Of a stretch of 64,000 nt of DNA, positions 1 through 10,100 are shown one piece after another. This DNA is from JAGXRK01 sp963804005. GTDB taxonomy: Bacteria; Bacteroidota; Ignavibacteria; Ignavibacteriales; Ignavibacteriaceae. The position numbers were made by a program, and so were the translations under genes. Below the pieces are notes generated by a model. It did no database searches. It saw nothing but the letters and a program-made list of their open reading frames with translations, and had not been told where the DNA came from. The DNA lies in the NCBI GenBank assembly GCA_963804005.1, contig CAWDOP010000022.1, forward strand, positions 1-64,000. Reading direction: 5' to 3'. How positions within the stretch are numbered: the first letter of the stretch is position 1; the number at the start of each line of letters is the position of its first letter.

Positions 1-2055
1 TGCAGGAATAACGCCGCCGCATATTACTATTATATCTTCACGTCCAAGTTTCTTTAGTTCTTCAATCAGTTGCGGTAAAAGTGTTTTATGTCCGGCTGCG
101 AGCGAACTCATTCCGATTATGTGCACGTCGTTTTCAACTGCCTGACGTGCGGTTTCTTCGGGAGTCTGGAATAGGGGACCCATATCAACGTCAAAGCCCA
201 TATCGGCATAAGCAGTCGCTACTACTTTCGCTCCGCGGTCGTGTCCGTCCTGTCCCATTTTTGCAATCATAATTCTCGGTCTGCGTCCTTCTTTTTTCGC
301 AAATTCATCCGTCATCTTCTTGATCAAACATTTCGTCGTCTGTTGCGTATTCCGAACTATATACTCCTGAAATTGTTCTTGTCACGGCTTGAAACCTCCC
401 CCATATTTTTTCTAATGCAAAAGATATTTCACCAAGCGATGCCCTAACTCTTGCGGCTTTAATTGATAAATCGAGTAAATTGCCTTCGCCCGTTTCTGCA
501 CATTTTGTAAGTGCGGCGAGTGCTTCATTTACTTCTTTATGATTTCTGTTTTGCTTCATTTCTTCAATCTTTTTATCTGCGATATGCGAACAGCAGAATT
601 ATCAACTTCAAGTATTTCCATCGGTGCTTCTTTATCAAGACAGTATTTATTTACTCCAACGATTGTTTCGCTTCCGGAGTCAATTCTTGCCTGTCGGCGT
701 GCTGATGCTTCTTCAATCCTCAGTTTCGGAATTCCTGCTTCAATTGCTTTTGTCATTCCGCCGTATGATTCCACTTCAAGTATATGTTTCCATCCCTGCT
801 TTATTAATTCATTCGTTAAACTTTCAACAAAATAAGAACCGCCCCACGGGTCGATTACTTTGCAGATGTTTGTTTCGTCCTGCAGATATAATTGTGTGTT
901 TCGTGCTATGCGTGCAGAAAAATCCGTAGGCAGTGCAATTGCTTCATCGAGTGAATTTGTATGAAGCGATTGTGTGTGTCCAAGTGCCGCCGCCATTGCT
1001 TCAACGCAGGTACGTACAACGTTGTTGTACGGGTCTTGCTCTGTAAGACTCCAGCCCGATGTTTGCGAGTGTGTGCGAAGCGCCATAGATTTCGGATTCT
1101 TTGGGTTGAACATTTTTATTAATTTTGCCCAGATCACACGTGCAGCACGAAGTTTTGCAACTTCCATAAAATAATTCATTCCTTCTGCCCAGAAAAATGA
1201 AAGACGTGGTGCAAATGTATCAACATCCATTCCCGATTGAATTCCCGTGCGGACATATTCCAGACCGTCTGCAAGTGTGTATGCCATTTCAAGGTCGGCT
1301 GTCGCTCCCGCTTCCTGCATATGATAACCTGAAATACTTATGCTGTTAAACTTTGGCATATTCTTCGAAGTGAACTTGAAAATATCTGCTATGATTTTTA
1401 TTGAAGGTTCAGGCGGATAAATGTACGTATTCCTGACCATATATTCTTTTAAAATATCATTCTGAATCGTACCCGTCAGTTGTTCCAGTTTTACTCCCTG
1501 CTCTTCAGCGGCAACAATGTAAAATGCTAAGACAGGAAGCACGGCACCGTTCATCGTCATCGAGACTGACATTTTATCAAGTGGAATTTGTTGAAAAAAA
1601 ATTTTCATATCCTCAATAGAATCAATCGCAACACCTGCTTTACCAACGTCACCAACTACGCGTGGATGGTCGGAATCATAACCGCGGTGTGTTGCAAGGT
1701 CAAATGCAACCGATAAGTCCCATTTGTCCCGCAGCAAGATTTCTTCTGTAAAAAGCATTGCTCTCTTCAGCAGTGGAAAATCCTGCGTACTGACGCACAG
1801 TCCACGGACGCTGAACGATACATAGTGGAATATGGTCCACGTAAGAACGGCGGAATACCTGACATATAATTTATGTGCTCGTATTCTTTATATCATCTTT
1901 AGTGTAAAGCGGTTTAACGTCAATTTGTTCCATTGTATGCCAGATAAACTCTTCAACATCTTTACCGGTTTCTTCTTTAAATTTCTTCTTCCAGTCTTTT
2001 TTAGAAAACTTTTTGAAGTAAGGTCTAAATCTATGTTTTTAAAATTTGGTTTCAT
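1..2055 (-). pseudogene. mutB: Methylmalonyl-CoA mutase large subunit, frame-broken, 3' end outside window
   Basis: The large, catalytic subunit isomerises (R)-methylmalonyl-CoA and succinyl-CoA with adenosylcobalamin in propionate metabolism. Conserved blocks read clearly but in changing frames: GIPPFLRGPYSTMY, RPWTVRQYAGFSTAEESNAF, LSVAFDLATHRGYDSDHPRV, then the barrel, and near 1-300 the B12-binding MGQDGHDRGAKVV with the DxHxxG cobalt-ligand motif. I place frame breaks near 2015, 1885, 1815, 1714, 560 and 310; some look like one-base insertions and others like deletions. The ATG at 2055 is the only sensible start. The gene lies downstream of the small subunit, separated by an IVP cassette. 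Bases 1 to about 1860 are much richer in G+C than the first 65 codons and the neighbours (32 of 60 at 961-1020 against 19 of 60 at 2521-2580). The family call is firm; whether it is a pseudogene or error-laden sequence is open. Confidence 0.9.
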
Positions 2056-2067
2056 AATTGTTCCATA

Positions 2068-2508
2068 AAGAATGTTAAATGCTCAATCTTCAATGTTTAT
2101 TTAGATTTGATTGAGCAGTTTTAACAATCGCTGTAATAATTCTTATTAATTCATCAATTTTATTTAAATAATTATTGTAGTCGTATTCTACAAGTTTACT
2201 TTTGCTAAGTAATCTTAACCAGTAGCGAGTTTCTCTTGCTTCTTTTGAAGCAATAGACATTTTAGTTGCAAAATCTTTTTTAGTTTGTGCGGCATTTGCT
2301 TCCTCGATATTAGCTCCGATACTAGTTCCTGATCTCAACAGTTGTTTAGAAATTACAAACTCATTTTTACTCTTTAATATTTTGTACAATTCAATTATCT
2401 CTAGAGCAAAGTCAAATGACTTGTTAAGTACTACATTATCTTTATCACAATTCTCAGGCATTTTGATTTTCTCCATTGATCATTAAACATTTAACCTTGA
2501 ACATTCTT
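2068..2508. repeat. Inverted-repeat-flanked cassette carrying the IVP gene
   Basis: AAGAATGTT at 2068-2076 and its exact reverse complement AACATTCTT at 2500-2508 bracket the IVP gene. Related words continue inward on both sides (TTAAATG and ATTTAA next to the ends). The segment sits between the two mutase subunit genes. I infer a small inserted cassette; no transposase is present. Confidence 0.5.
2090..2461 (-). CDS. Four-helix bundle protein (23S rRNA intervening-sequence protein family, TIGR02436 type)
   Basis: This protein of about 123 residues shows the family signature LLRSGTSIGANIEEA followed by KKDFATKMSIASKEARETR, which builds a four-helix bundle that oligomerises. Members were first found in 23S rRNA intervening sequences but are common free-standing genes in Bacteroidota and relatives. 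Their function is unresolved, though nucleic-acid binding has been suggested. I chose the ATG at 2461 because GGAG lies eight bases upstream; an in-frame ATG at 2476 is possible. It is intact although both flanking mutase genes are frame-broken. It lies in the same direction as the operon, inside an inverted-repeat cassette, so it is probably an inserted passenger with no role in propionate metabolism. Confidence 0.88.
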   Translation of the reverse strand: MPENCDKDNVVLNKSFDFALEIIELYKILKSKNEFVISKQLLRSGTSIGANIEEANAAQTKKDFATKMSIASKEARETRYWLRLLSKSKLVEYDYNNYLNKIDELIRIITAIVKTAQSNLNKH

Positions 2509-4663
2509 TTATAGCGCTCCTATTCTTTTCAATAAATTGGAGAGAATTGAATGAGCATCTGCCCCCAGATAAATAAAATCATCAACTCCGGATTTTTTGT
2601 GTTCTTCAATTTGGTCTTTTGGATAACCAGCTAGTATAACTGTTGTATCCATTGATTTTTCTTTTATTCCTTTTACGATCGATGGAACAAGGTCAGGATA
2701 AGTATCATCTGTTGAACAAATAACAACTGCATTCGCTTTTGAATCAATTGCAGCTTTTACTGCTTCATCTGTTGTACTGAAGCCATTCGGATATACTATC
2801 TCGAATCCACCTACTTCAAAAAATGCACGTGAAAAATCTGCTCTACCTTTAAATTGTTTTAACGGACCCATCGTAGCTAAAAATATTTTTGGTTTGCTTC
2901 CAGTTTTCTTTTTATAATTTTCAGAAGCAATTCGTAATTTCTCAAACATCTCTGCAATTCGAAATTGAGATAAAGGTTTTACACTAATTCCTTTTTCCGA
3001 TGAAGCACGAATTGATTTTGAAATTTCACCAAGAGAAGCTCCTTCAAGATATGCATCTGTAGCTTTATCAATCATATCGTAAGATTTCGTATCGGCAGTC
3101 TTCTGAAGTTTATCGAGAATGCTTGAGTGTTTTTTGTCGTCGCCATTAACTCGGTACTTCTGAATATATTCAACACGCTTTTTATAAATTGAATCATAGT
3201 CTGGTTGTTTAATTTCTAGTGGTTCTTCTTTTGGATTTGCGTACATATTTGTCCCAACCAAAACAGATTTCCGTTTTGCAAAATCTTTCTTCTTAGCATC
3301 TGCAACTTTTGCAATTTCATCATGAACAAATCCTGACTGAATTGTTTTTAGCATTCCGCCTTTTTCTTCAATCGTTTGAAATAATTTCCAGGCAGCATTT
3401 GCAATATCATCAGTTAACTTTTCAACAAAGAATGATCCGCCAGAAGGATCAATAACCTGATCAAGATGTGATTCTTCTTTCAGAATGATTTGTGTGTTAC
3501 GTGCAAGTCGTCTTGAAAAATCATCCGGAACATTAAATGATTCATCATAAGTATTTGTTTGAAGCGAATCAACTCCACCTACAATTGCAGAGAAAGCTCC
3601 TGTTGTTGTACGGAGTGAGTTTACAAACGGATCAAAAAAAGTCTGATTAAACTGAGAAGTTTTACCGTGAATGAAAATTTTTCGATTTTCTTCTTTTACA
3701 CCATATGCTTCAAGAATTTTACTCCATAGTAATCTTGCTGCACGAAGCTTTGCAATTTCCATAAAATAGAATGAACCGATTCCAAACGTAAATTTTATTC
3801 TTTTAGCAACATCATCTACTTTCAATCCGCGAGAAACCATTTCGTTTAAATACTCCACTGCTGTTGCAAAGGTAAATGCAAGTTCCTGAACTGCACTGGC
3901 ACCAGCGTTGTTGTATGCAAATCCACTTATCCCAATTGTTTTAATCGGTGAATTTGATTTGATCATTAACTCTGTTGAAAGTTTTATTTCATCAAATATC
4001 TGTTTTAGGGAAATAGGAAGTTTACCGTTGCTTAATAAATATTCATAAGGATCGGATGTGATTGATCCTTTAATATTCATCAAACCAGTTCTTGTTTCAT
4101 TCGCGTATGCATTAAAAAGAAGGGTGATAGGCAAAGCAGAAAATCCGCCGTTGATATTAATTGGTTGATTTGTTAAGTCAATATCCTTAAACAGAACATT
4201 GCATTTTTCTTACATCGGAAATTGATAATCCACCTTTACCAACTTCACCAACTCTAGATTGATCAGCATCAATGCCAAGTTGTGTGGGATTATCCAAAAC
4301 AATATTTATGGAATTTAATCCACGCTGAAGATCATATTTTATAGCTTTATTTAAATCTTCGGGAAGAGCTTGGCTATACTCTTGAGCAATTTCCCACGAA
4401 CGATTATTATAACCGGAAACATTACTTCCGCGAAGAAAGTTATCAAATCCGGGAAAATTATTTACTTGCGGAAGATCTTTTATATCGTTTGATGTGTAAA
4501 GGGGCTGAAGATTTATTCCTTCGTAAGTTTTTGTAATAAGTTTTTTATCGAATGAATCACCTTTCAGATCTTTTTCAACCTGCTGTTTCCATTCTTTAAA
4601 TAAAGGAACAGGGAAATCTTTTTTTAAATCGGGTTTTTCACCAAGTTTAACTTCAATAGACAT
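2509..4663 (-). pseudogene. mutA: Methylmalonyl-CoA mutase small subunit, one frame break
   Basis: The small subunit is the non-catalytic partner of the large subunit in the two-subunit bacterial enzyme. The first 155 codons (from ATG 4663) run to about 4195; the rest continues in another frame as VLFKDIDLTNQPI and then through the barrel to a C-terminal flavodoxin-like domain. That domain has MGPLKQFKGRADF where the catalytic subunit has the DxHxxG cobalamin motif, as expected for this subunit. A single indel in the A-rich stretch near 4200 explains the break. Apart from the break the length is normal. It is first in the operon, and the family call is firm. The break could be a sequencing error, because the rest of the frame is clean. 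Confidence 0.9.
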
Positions 4664-5093
4664 AAACAGACTCCGGAATTCATAAAAATTATCGTTCCAA
4701 AATTACTAAAAAGTTAGTGTATTTAGACATTTGCAAAGTGATCTGACTCATTTAGAATAAAAAGAATTTACGTGGAAAATTTGTGAGTTTGTAAGTCTAA
4801 AGCTTAAATGCTAAATTATTAAATAACAAGCGTATGAATGATGAGATCATTCTTCTCAAAAATTTTTTACTTTCTCTCAATTGCGGGATTTGTTTATTTC
4901 TTTTACAATGCTACTCTAGCCGTTAATTCTCTATTCCAAAGAAGCAGTGAAGCATCCGGACCAATTTTTAATGAAGCAAAGCAATCCCTGTTGCATTAAA
5001 AAACCGGTTTGTGGAGGAGAAGTGAAAAACCATATAAATCAAATTCACAAATTTGTAGTATAGTACACCATAACATTTTTAAATTATAAGAAT
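4664..5093. other. Gene-free stretch upstream of the mutase operon
   Basis: No convincing gene is present. A plus-strand reading at about 4859-4998 gives a membrane-like peptide (FYFLSIAGFVYFFYNATL), but no start codon lies in that frame and the nearby ATG at 4841 is one frame off. It may be a decayed small gene. The mutase promoter should lie near 4670-4750 on the minus strand; I see no clear consensus. Confidence 0.4.
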
Positions 5094-5828
5094 CTAAACA
5101 ATGTTAGCAATTTTTAATAAATCCTTCATCTGCCTTGACGCAAAATTTGACTCATATGATAAAAAATAGTCATCACCCGTGCCATACGCCATACTTAGGT
5201 ATCCCCATCCAAAAGCCATTACGTAATTTTTGGCGAGTGCAATTAAATTTTGTAGATCCTTAAAAGTGGGGGTTATCTGGTTATTTTCATCAAGAATTTC
5301 ATTATGAACAAATACTTTATCTCTCTGCCATTTGGTTTTGTATAACGATATCCAAAGTTCGTTCATTTCAATCGGTACAGGGTTTGGAAGTATTTTGGTC
5401 AAATATTTAATACATCTTTCATTAAATTCAACATAGTGTAATCCGAGTATTGAATCAACTTTCATCCCAAGTCGGCTCAATGCTTTTTTAAATTCTAACC
5501 TATTAAAAATATCTAACTTAGTTTTATTTGTTTCTATAAAGATTAAAGCATAAGGAATACTATTAATTGTGTATCGCTTTGGTTTTTCAAATATTCTTGT
5601 TGTGCGAATTATAAGTTGAAGCTTCAAGGATTCTTGAATAGAATTGAATAATCCACCATAACCTTTTTTATTGATCCTTTCAGCATTTTCTCCAATTTCT
5701 TTGTATAAGTAATAAGCTTCTTCACTTCTGTAAATGTCAATTGCAATAACTTCAACAATTGACTTTAGCTTTTCTTTTGCATCCGAATCACTCAAATTAA
5801 TATTGAGGTCATTATTTATTTCAACCAT
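5094..5828 (-). CDS. HEPN-domain protein, possibly AbiU2-like
   Basis: This soluble, helix-rich protein of 244 residues contains RDKVFVHNE near residue 170. It fits the R-x4-6-H motif of HEPN domains, the nuclease fold found in abortive-infection AbiU2 and toxin proteins. The start is the ATG at 5828, because GGAGGAG lies five bases upstream; an in-frame ATG 39 bases earlier lacks a ribosome site. No antitoxin or nucleotidyltransferase partner is adjacent, so it appears solitary between the broken mutase and macroglobulin genes. The HEPN assignment rests on one motif and the overall helical look. A defence role is inference from the AbiU2 family, not shown here. Confidence 0.5.
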   Translation of the reverse strand: MVEINNDLNINLSDSDAKEKLKSIVEVIAIDIYRSEEAYYLYKEIGENAERINKKGYGGLFNSIQESLKLQLIIRTTRIFEKPKRYTINSIPYALIFIETNKTKLDIFNRLEFKKALSRLGMKVDSILGLHYVEFNERCIKYLTKILPNPVPIEMNELWISLYKTKWQRDKVFVHNEILDENNQITPTFKDLQNLIALAKNYVMAFGWGYLSMAYGTGDDYFLSYESNFASRQMKDLLKIANIV

Positions 5829-5874
5829 ATGAACTCCTCCGAAACCAATCTGATAGTCATTGGACAATTTTAAG

Positions 5875-6522
5875 CTACTGAACCTTCACTCTAACACCTT
5901 CGGAATGACTTGTAAATTCAGGTGCGTACATACATTGCATTGTAGTAATTCCGTTTGAAAAATCTCCTTTGTGAGTCACTCTTAAAGGATACTCGAAAAC
6001 ATAAGTTCCTTTTGGCAGCCGATCCATAAAGAAGTTGGTGGCAACATCTCTGGTGTTTTCATAATACCACAAGCCATCCTGGTATTTATGCCGGGAAAGG
6101 ACATTTATCGGTTCAAACCCGGAAGCACGCATATCTTTCAAGTGAACAAATTCCATATCTCTGTCCACTCTTATTTCGATTCTTACTTTTATCAAGTCGC
6201 CCGGTTTCAGCTTTGTATCTTCAGTGACAGGAGTAATTTTCTTTCCTGTTGGAGAATCCAATTCTAAAAATAACTTCTTGTTTATCTTCAATGGAGTTTC
6301 ACTTGGAGTTATTTTATCAAGCTGCTCATAATACTGCCAGTAGAGCGAACCCCACGCAACAACATTGTTATTGTTAGTTACTGTTACTTTTCCCATTTCG
6401 GGTTTTATTTCTTCACCTTTCCAGGATGTTTTAAAGTAACCTGTTCCTGCTTCAACGTGAATTTCTGGATTGTTCAAAAGATCAATCAATTGTCCACCAA
6501 TTGTAATATCAGGCAGCTTAGA
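5875..6522 (-). pseudogene. Duplicated 3' fragment of the alpha-2-macroglobulin gene
   Basis: This segment encodes a second copy of the last 200 or so residues of the neighbouring macroglobulin gene, beginning LPDITIGGQLIDLLNNPEI and ending in its own stop after GVRVKVQ. It joins the first copy directly at about 6522. The offset between copies is 599 bases, not a multiple of three, so translation of the first copy shifts frame and stops (YALSCLILQLVDN). The copies differ at several per cent of positions, so this is not a simple read duplication. It may be the tail of a former tandem paralogue, an old duplication, or a mis-joined assembly of two paralogues. Confidence 0.8.
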
Positions 6523-7118
6523 GCGTACATACATTGCATTGTAGTAATTCCGTTTGAAAAATTTCCTTTGTGAATAACTCTTAGTGGATACTCAAAAACA
6601 TAAGTTCCTTTTGGCAGCCGATCCATAAAAAAGTTGGTGGCAACATCTCTGGTGTTTTCATAATACCACAAGCCATCCTGGTATTTGTGAGTCGAGAGTA
6701 CATTTATCGGTTCAAATCCGGAAGCACGCATATCCTTCAAGTGAACGAATTCCATATCTCTGTCCACTCGTATTTCAATTCTTACTTTTATCAAGTCGCC
6801 CGGTTTCAGCTTTGTATTTTCAGTAACAGGAGTAATTTTCTTTCCTGTTGGAGAATCCAATTCTAAAAATAACTTCTTATTTATCTTCAATGGAGTTTCA
6901 CTTGGAGTTATTTTATCAAGCTGCTCATAATACTGCCAGTAGAGTGAACCCCACGCAACAACGTTGTTATTATTTGTTACTGTTACTTCTCCCATTTCAG
7001 GTTTTATCTCTTCACCTTTCCAGGATGTTTTGAAATATCCTGTTCCTGCTTCAATATGAATTTCAGGATTATTTAGAAGATCAAGCAATTCTCCACCTAT
7101 TTTAATATCCGGCATCTT
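5924..7118. repeat. Out-of-frame tandem repeat, period 599 bases
   Basis: The word GCGTACATACATTGCATTG occurs at 5924 and again at 6523, and the sequences that follow stay parallel for nearly the whole unit. The upper end of the similarity is at the codons for PDIxIGG (about 6518 and 7117). Confidence 0.9.
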
Positions 7119-10100
7119 TGTCTCTGCAAGCCAATTTGTTCCTCTTAAAAGAAGAGCATAGCAGGCTTCTGCGGTTGCTTTAGTTGTTTTCCAATCCTGA
7201 ACCTGCTTTTGTTTCAGCAGCCATACTTTCATCAAATCAACAGATTCCTGATCTTTCGACAATTTCATCAATCGCTTCAATTAAAAGTGCCTGTGTTTCA
7301 ATCGGAGCCTGGTACCACTACCATCCCCATTCTTCTTTAAAGTACATTCCCATTTCATCATTGAACACTGCATTCTCAATTATTGATTTAATTATATCTT
7401 TTGCAGTTTTCGCATCGTACATTCTGTAAAGCGCAAGCGATATCATCCCTTGCATATATTTGTTGTTACTTAGCCAGTAAGTCTGCGCTTGCCATTTCCA
7501 GTAATCGAACGCTTCCTTGTGCTTATCATCAACAGGTATATCTAGATAGTAGCTTCTTCCATAAAGATACTGTGCCTGTATATAACCAATATGTTTCTTC
7601 TTCATATTTAGCACCGCTTCTCTTAAGCTGTTCATAATCTTCATACATTCTAACATCAGTGTAAAGAACTGCTTTTTGAAGCATCTCCCACGTTGCAGCA
7701 TTTTCGCGAATATCTTTTATTCCAAGTCTTTCAAGATGTCCCATTCCAACAACAATGTACTGTGTGATAAACCTATTTTCAGGTAATCCCGGGAACCAAG
7801 GCCATCCTCCATTGGAGTATTGCTTTTCTCTCATTTTATTTTCAGCTCTTTCAAGTTCATTCGCCATTCTTGTAAGATCGAAAAGTAAACCAACTCTGCG
7901 TTTTCTTTCAGTTTCATCCTGTGCATCGAGAACCCATGGTGTTTCTTCGAGGAGCGCATACTTTAATTCCTGGTTCTTTTCAAGATTTGATATTAGAGCA
8001 TCTTTATCAATTTCTTTCCATGTATCAAAAATGGCTTTTATCTTCGGACTTGAGTTTGCAATGTGAGTTGCAATACTGTTTGCATAAAATCTGTTAAATA
8101 TCTGTTCAATACATTCGTAAGGGTACTCCATCATATACGGCAGTGCCTGGATTGCATACCACGCCGGGTTTGCAGTGAACTCAAGTGTAAGATTATAATT
8201 CTGCAAAGTTGATGATTTGTTGTTCATCAGCTTATCAAGAATAAAAGTTTTAGTTTGATTTCCCATTACAGGAAGCGGAAGAGTTTCGGTAACAAGCATT
8301 CTGTTAACCAAAACCGGAAGCGCATTCTCTTCACCATCACTAAACTTTCCTGATTTTGCAATTACTCTGTATACAATTGCATCGACTTTACCTAAAGGAA
8401 CTTTTAATCTCCAGCTTAAGCCTTCACTCAAATCTTTATCAACATTAAATGATTTTAAGTTGTCATTATTTTCAAACAGACCATCTATCGGTTTCATTGT
8501 GAAGGCATCAAACAACTGCAAAGTTGCTTCACCTGAAAGTGATTGATCCGATAGATTACTTACTTTTGCAGTGAAATAAATTTCATCACCTTCTCTTAAA
8601 AATCTTGGCGGATTGGGAACAATCATTAAATCTTTCTGAGTAACTGTTTCATTGTAAACAATTCCGCTCTTTAAATCTTTTGTGAGAGCAAAGCCCATAA
8701 ATTTCCAGCGGGTTAATGCTTCAGGTACAGTGAAAGAAATTATTATTTCTCCCTGCTCATTTGTTCTTAATTCTGGATAGAAGAAAGCTGTTTCGTTCAG
8801 ATTTTTTCTTATAGGAACATCTTCAAATGAAGTTTGAGGAGTATCCATTTGTTTTTTTCCGTTCTCTGTTTGACCAAGTCTTGAAGCAGTCAAATTACCT
8901 TCTTCTTTCTCGTCATCGTTACCACCCATTTCATCAGATTCACTAACAGCACTCGGTGCATCCATCTTATACATTACATCACAAGCTCTTACACCTTTCA
9001 TACGATAAATCCCGTTGTTGTAACCATATCCATAAAAATAAAATCCAAAATTGTTTATATATGGATAATAGAAATGCTGATGAGAAACATATGTGTTCCA
9101 ACCTTCTTCGTAAATTCTTGAGCTGATAGTCTGGAAAGAATTATCTGTTGTCCAGTTCAATCGAGAATAGTAATAAGGATGAATATTGAATCCCCAGTAG
9201 TTTGCTGCAAAAGCATCGAGTGAAGCATCATACATCGATGCAAGCAATTCTGCAGCCACAGCATCGCCGTTTGGTCCGGTAACTTTGAGTTTCCATTCTT
9301 CCTTTGAGCCGGGAAGAATCTTATTTCTGAAAGTCTCGAAAGTGATATTTAATTTCTTATTACTCCATGGAACAGGAATTACTTTTGTTAAAATGTGACT
9401 TTCACTATTTACGATGAAAGAAACGTGAACAACCAGACTACCGCGGTAATCTTCTTTAATCGGAATATTAATCTGCTTTTGTTCATCATCAAGAGCTATC
9501 CATTCCTTTTTTATTATTTTACTATCGTATTCAATTTCGAAAAGAGCCTTCACATTTTCTTCTGCAGAACCGACGTACAATTTTACAGTTTCTCCAGGTT
9601 CGTAACTTTTCTCTATTAAATAAATCCACCTTGCGTCCCGCAATGGAGTTTTATCCGCTTCAGAATTGAATAAAGTAAAATATTTTACAAGCTCAACCGG
9701 AGTTCCGTTTTTATCTTTTGTTTTGAGTGTAAAAACATATTTGCCGGGCTGCCAATTATCGAGGCCTTCAAAAGAAAGATAAGAACTGTCAGTGGTTGTA
9801 AAACTAGTTTCAAAAATTTTCCGTTCCTTTTCCCAGCTGAAGAACTCATTTTCATCATCATAAACATCGTGAGTAAAGCTTTGATAATAGTCTTCTTTTG
9901 TTAGCAGGAATTTATCAGGTTTACTCCACAACCTGTTTCTGAAAATTCTATCCGGAGTTTTTAGTTTATGAATTTCAATTTCAATATTTGCTTTTTCATA
10001 TTGCCCGTTAAGATTTGTGGTTGAAACAGAATATTTAGTATCTGTATTGCTTTGAATTATTTCAGGCAGATTAATATTTGCAACAAGAGCAATATATCCT

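Noticed and set aside
4841..4998. Possible small membrane protein upstream of the mutase operon
   Set aside because: The membrane-like reading is one frame off from the ATG and has no start of its own; at best a decayed gene.
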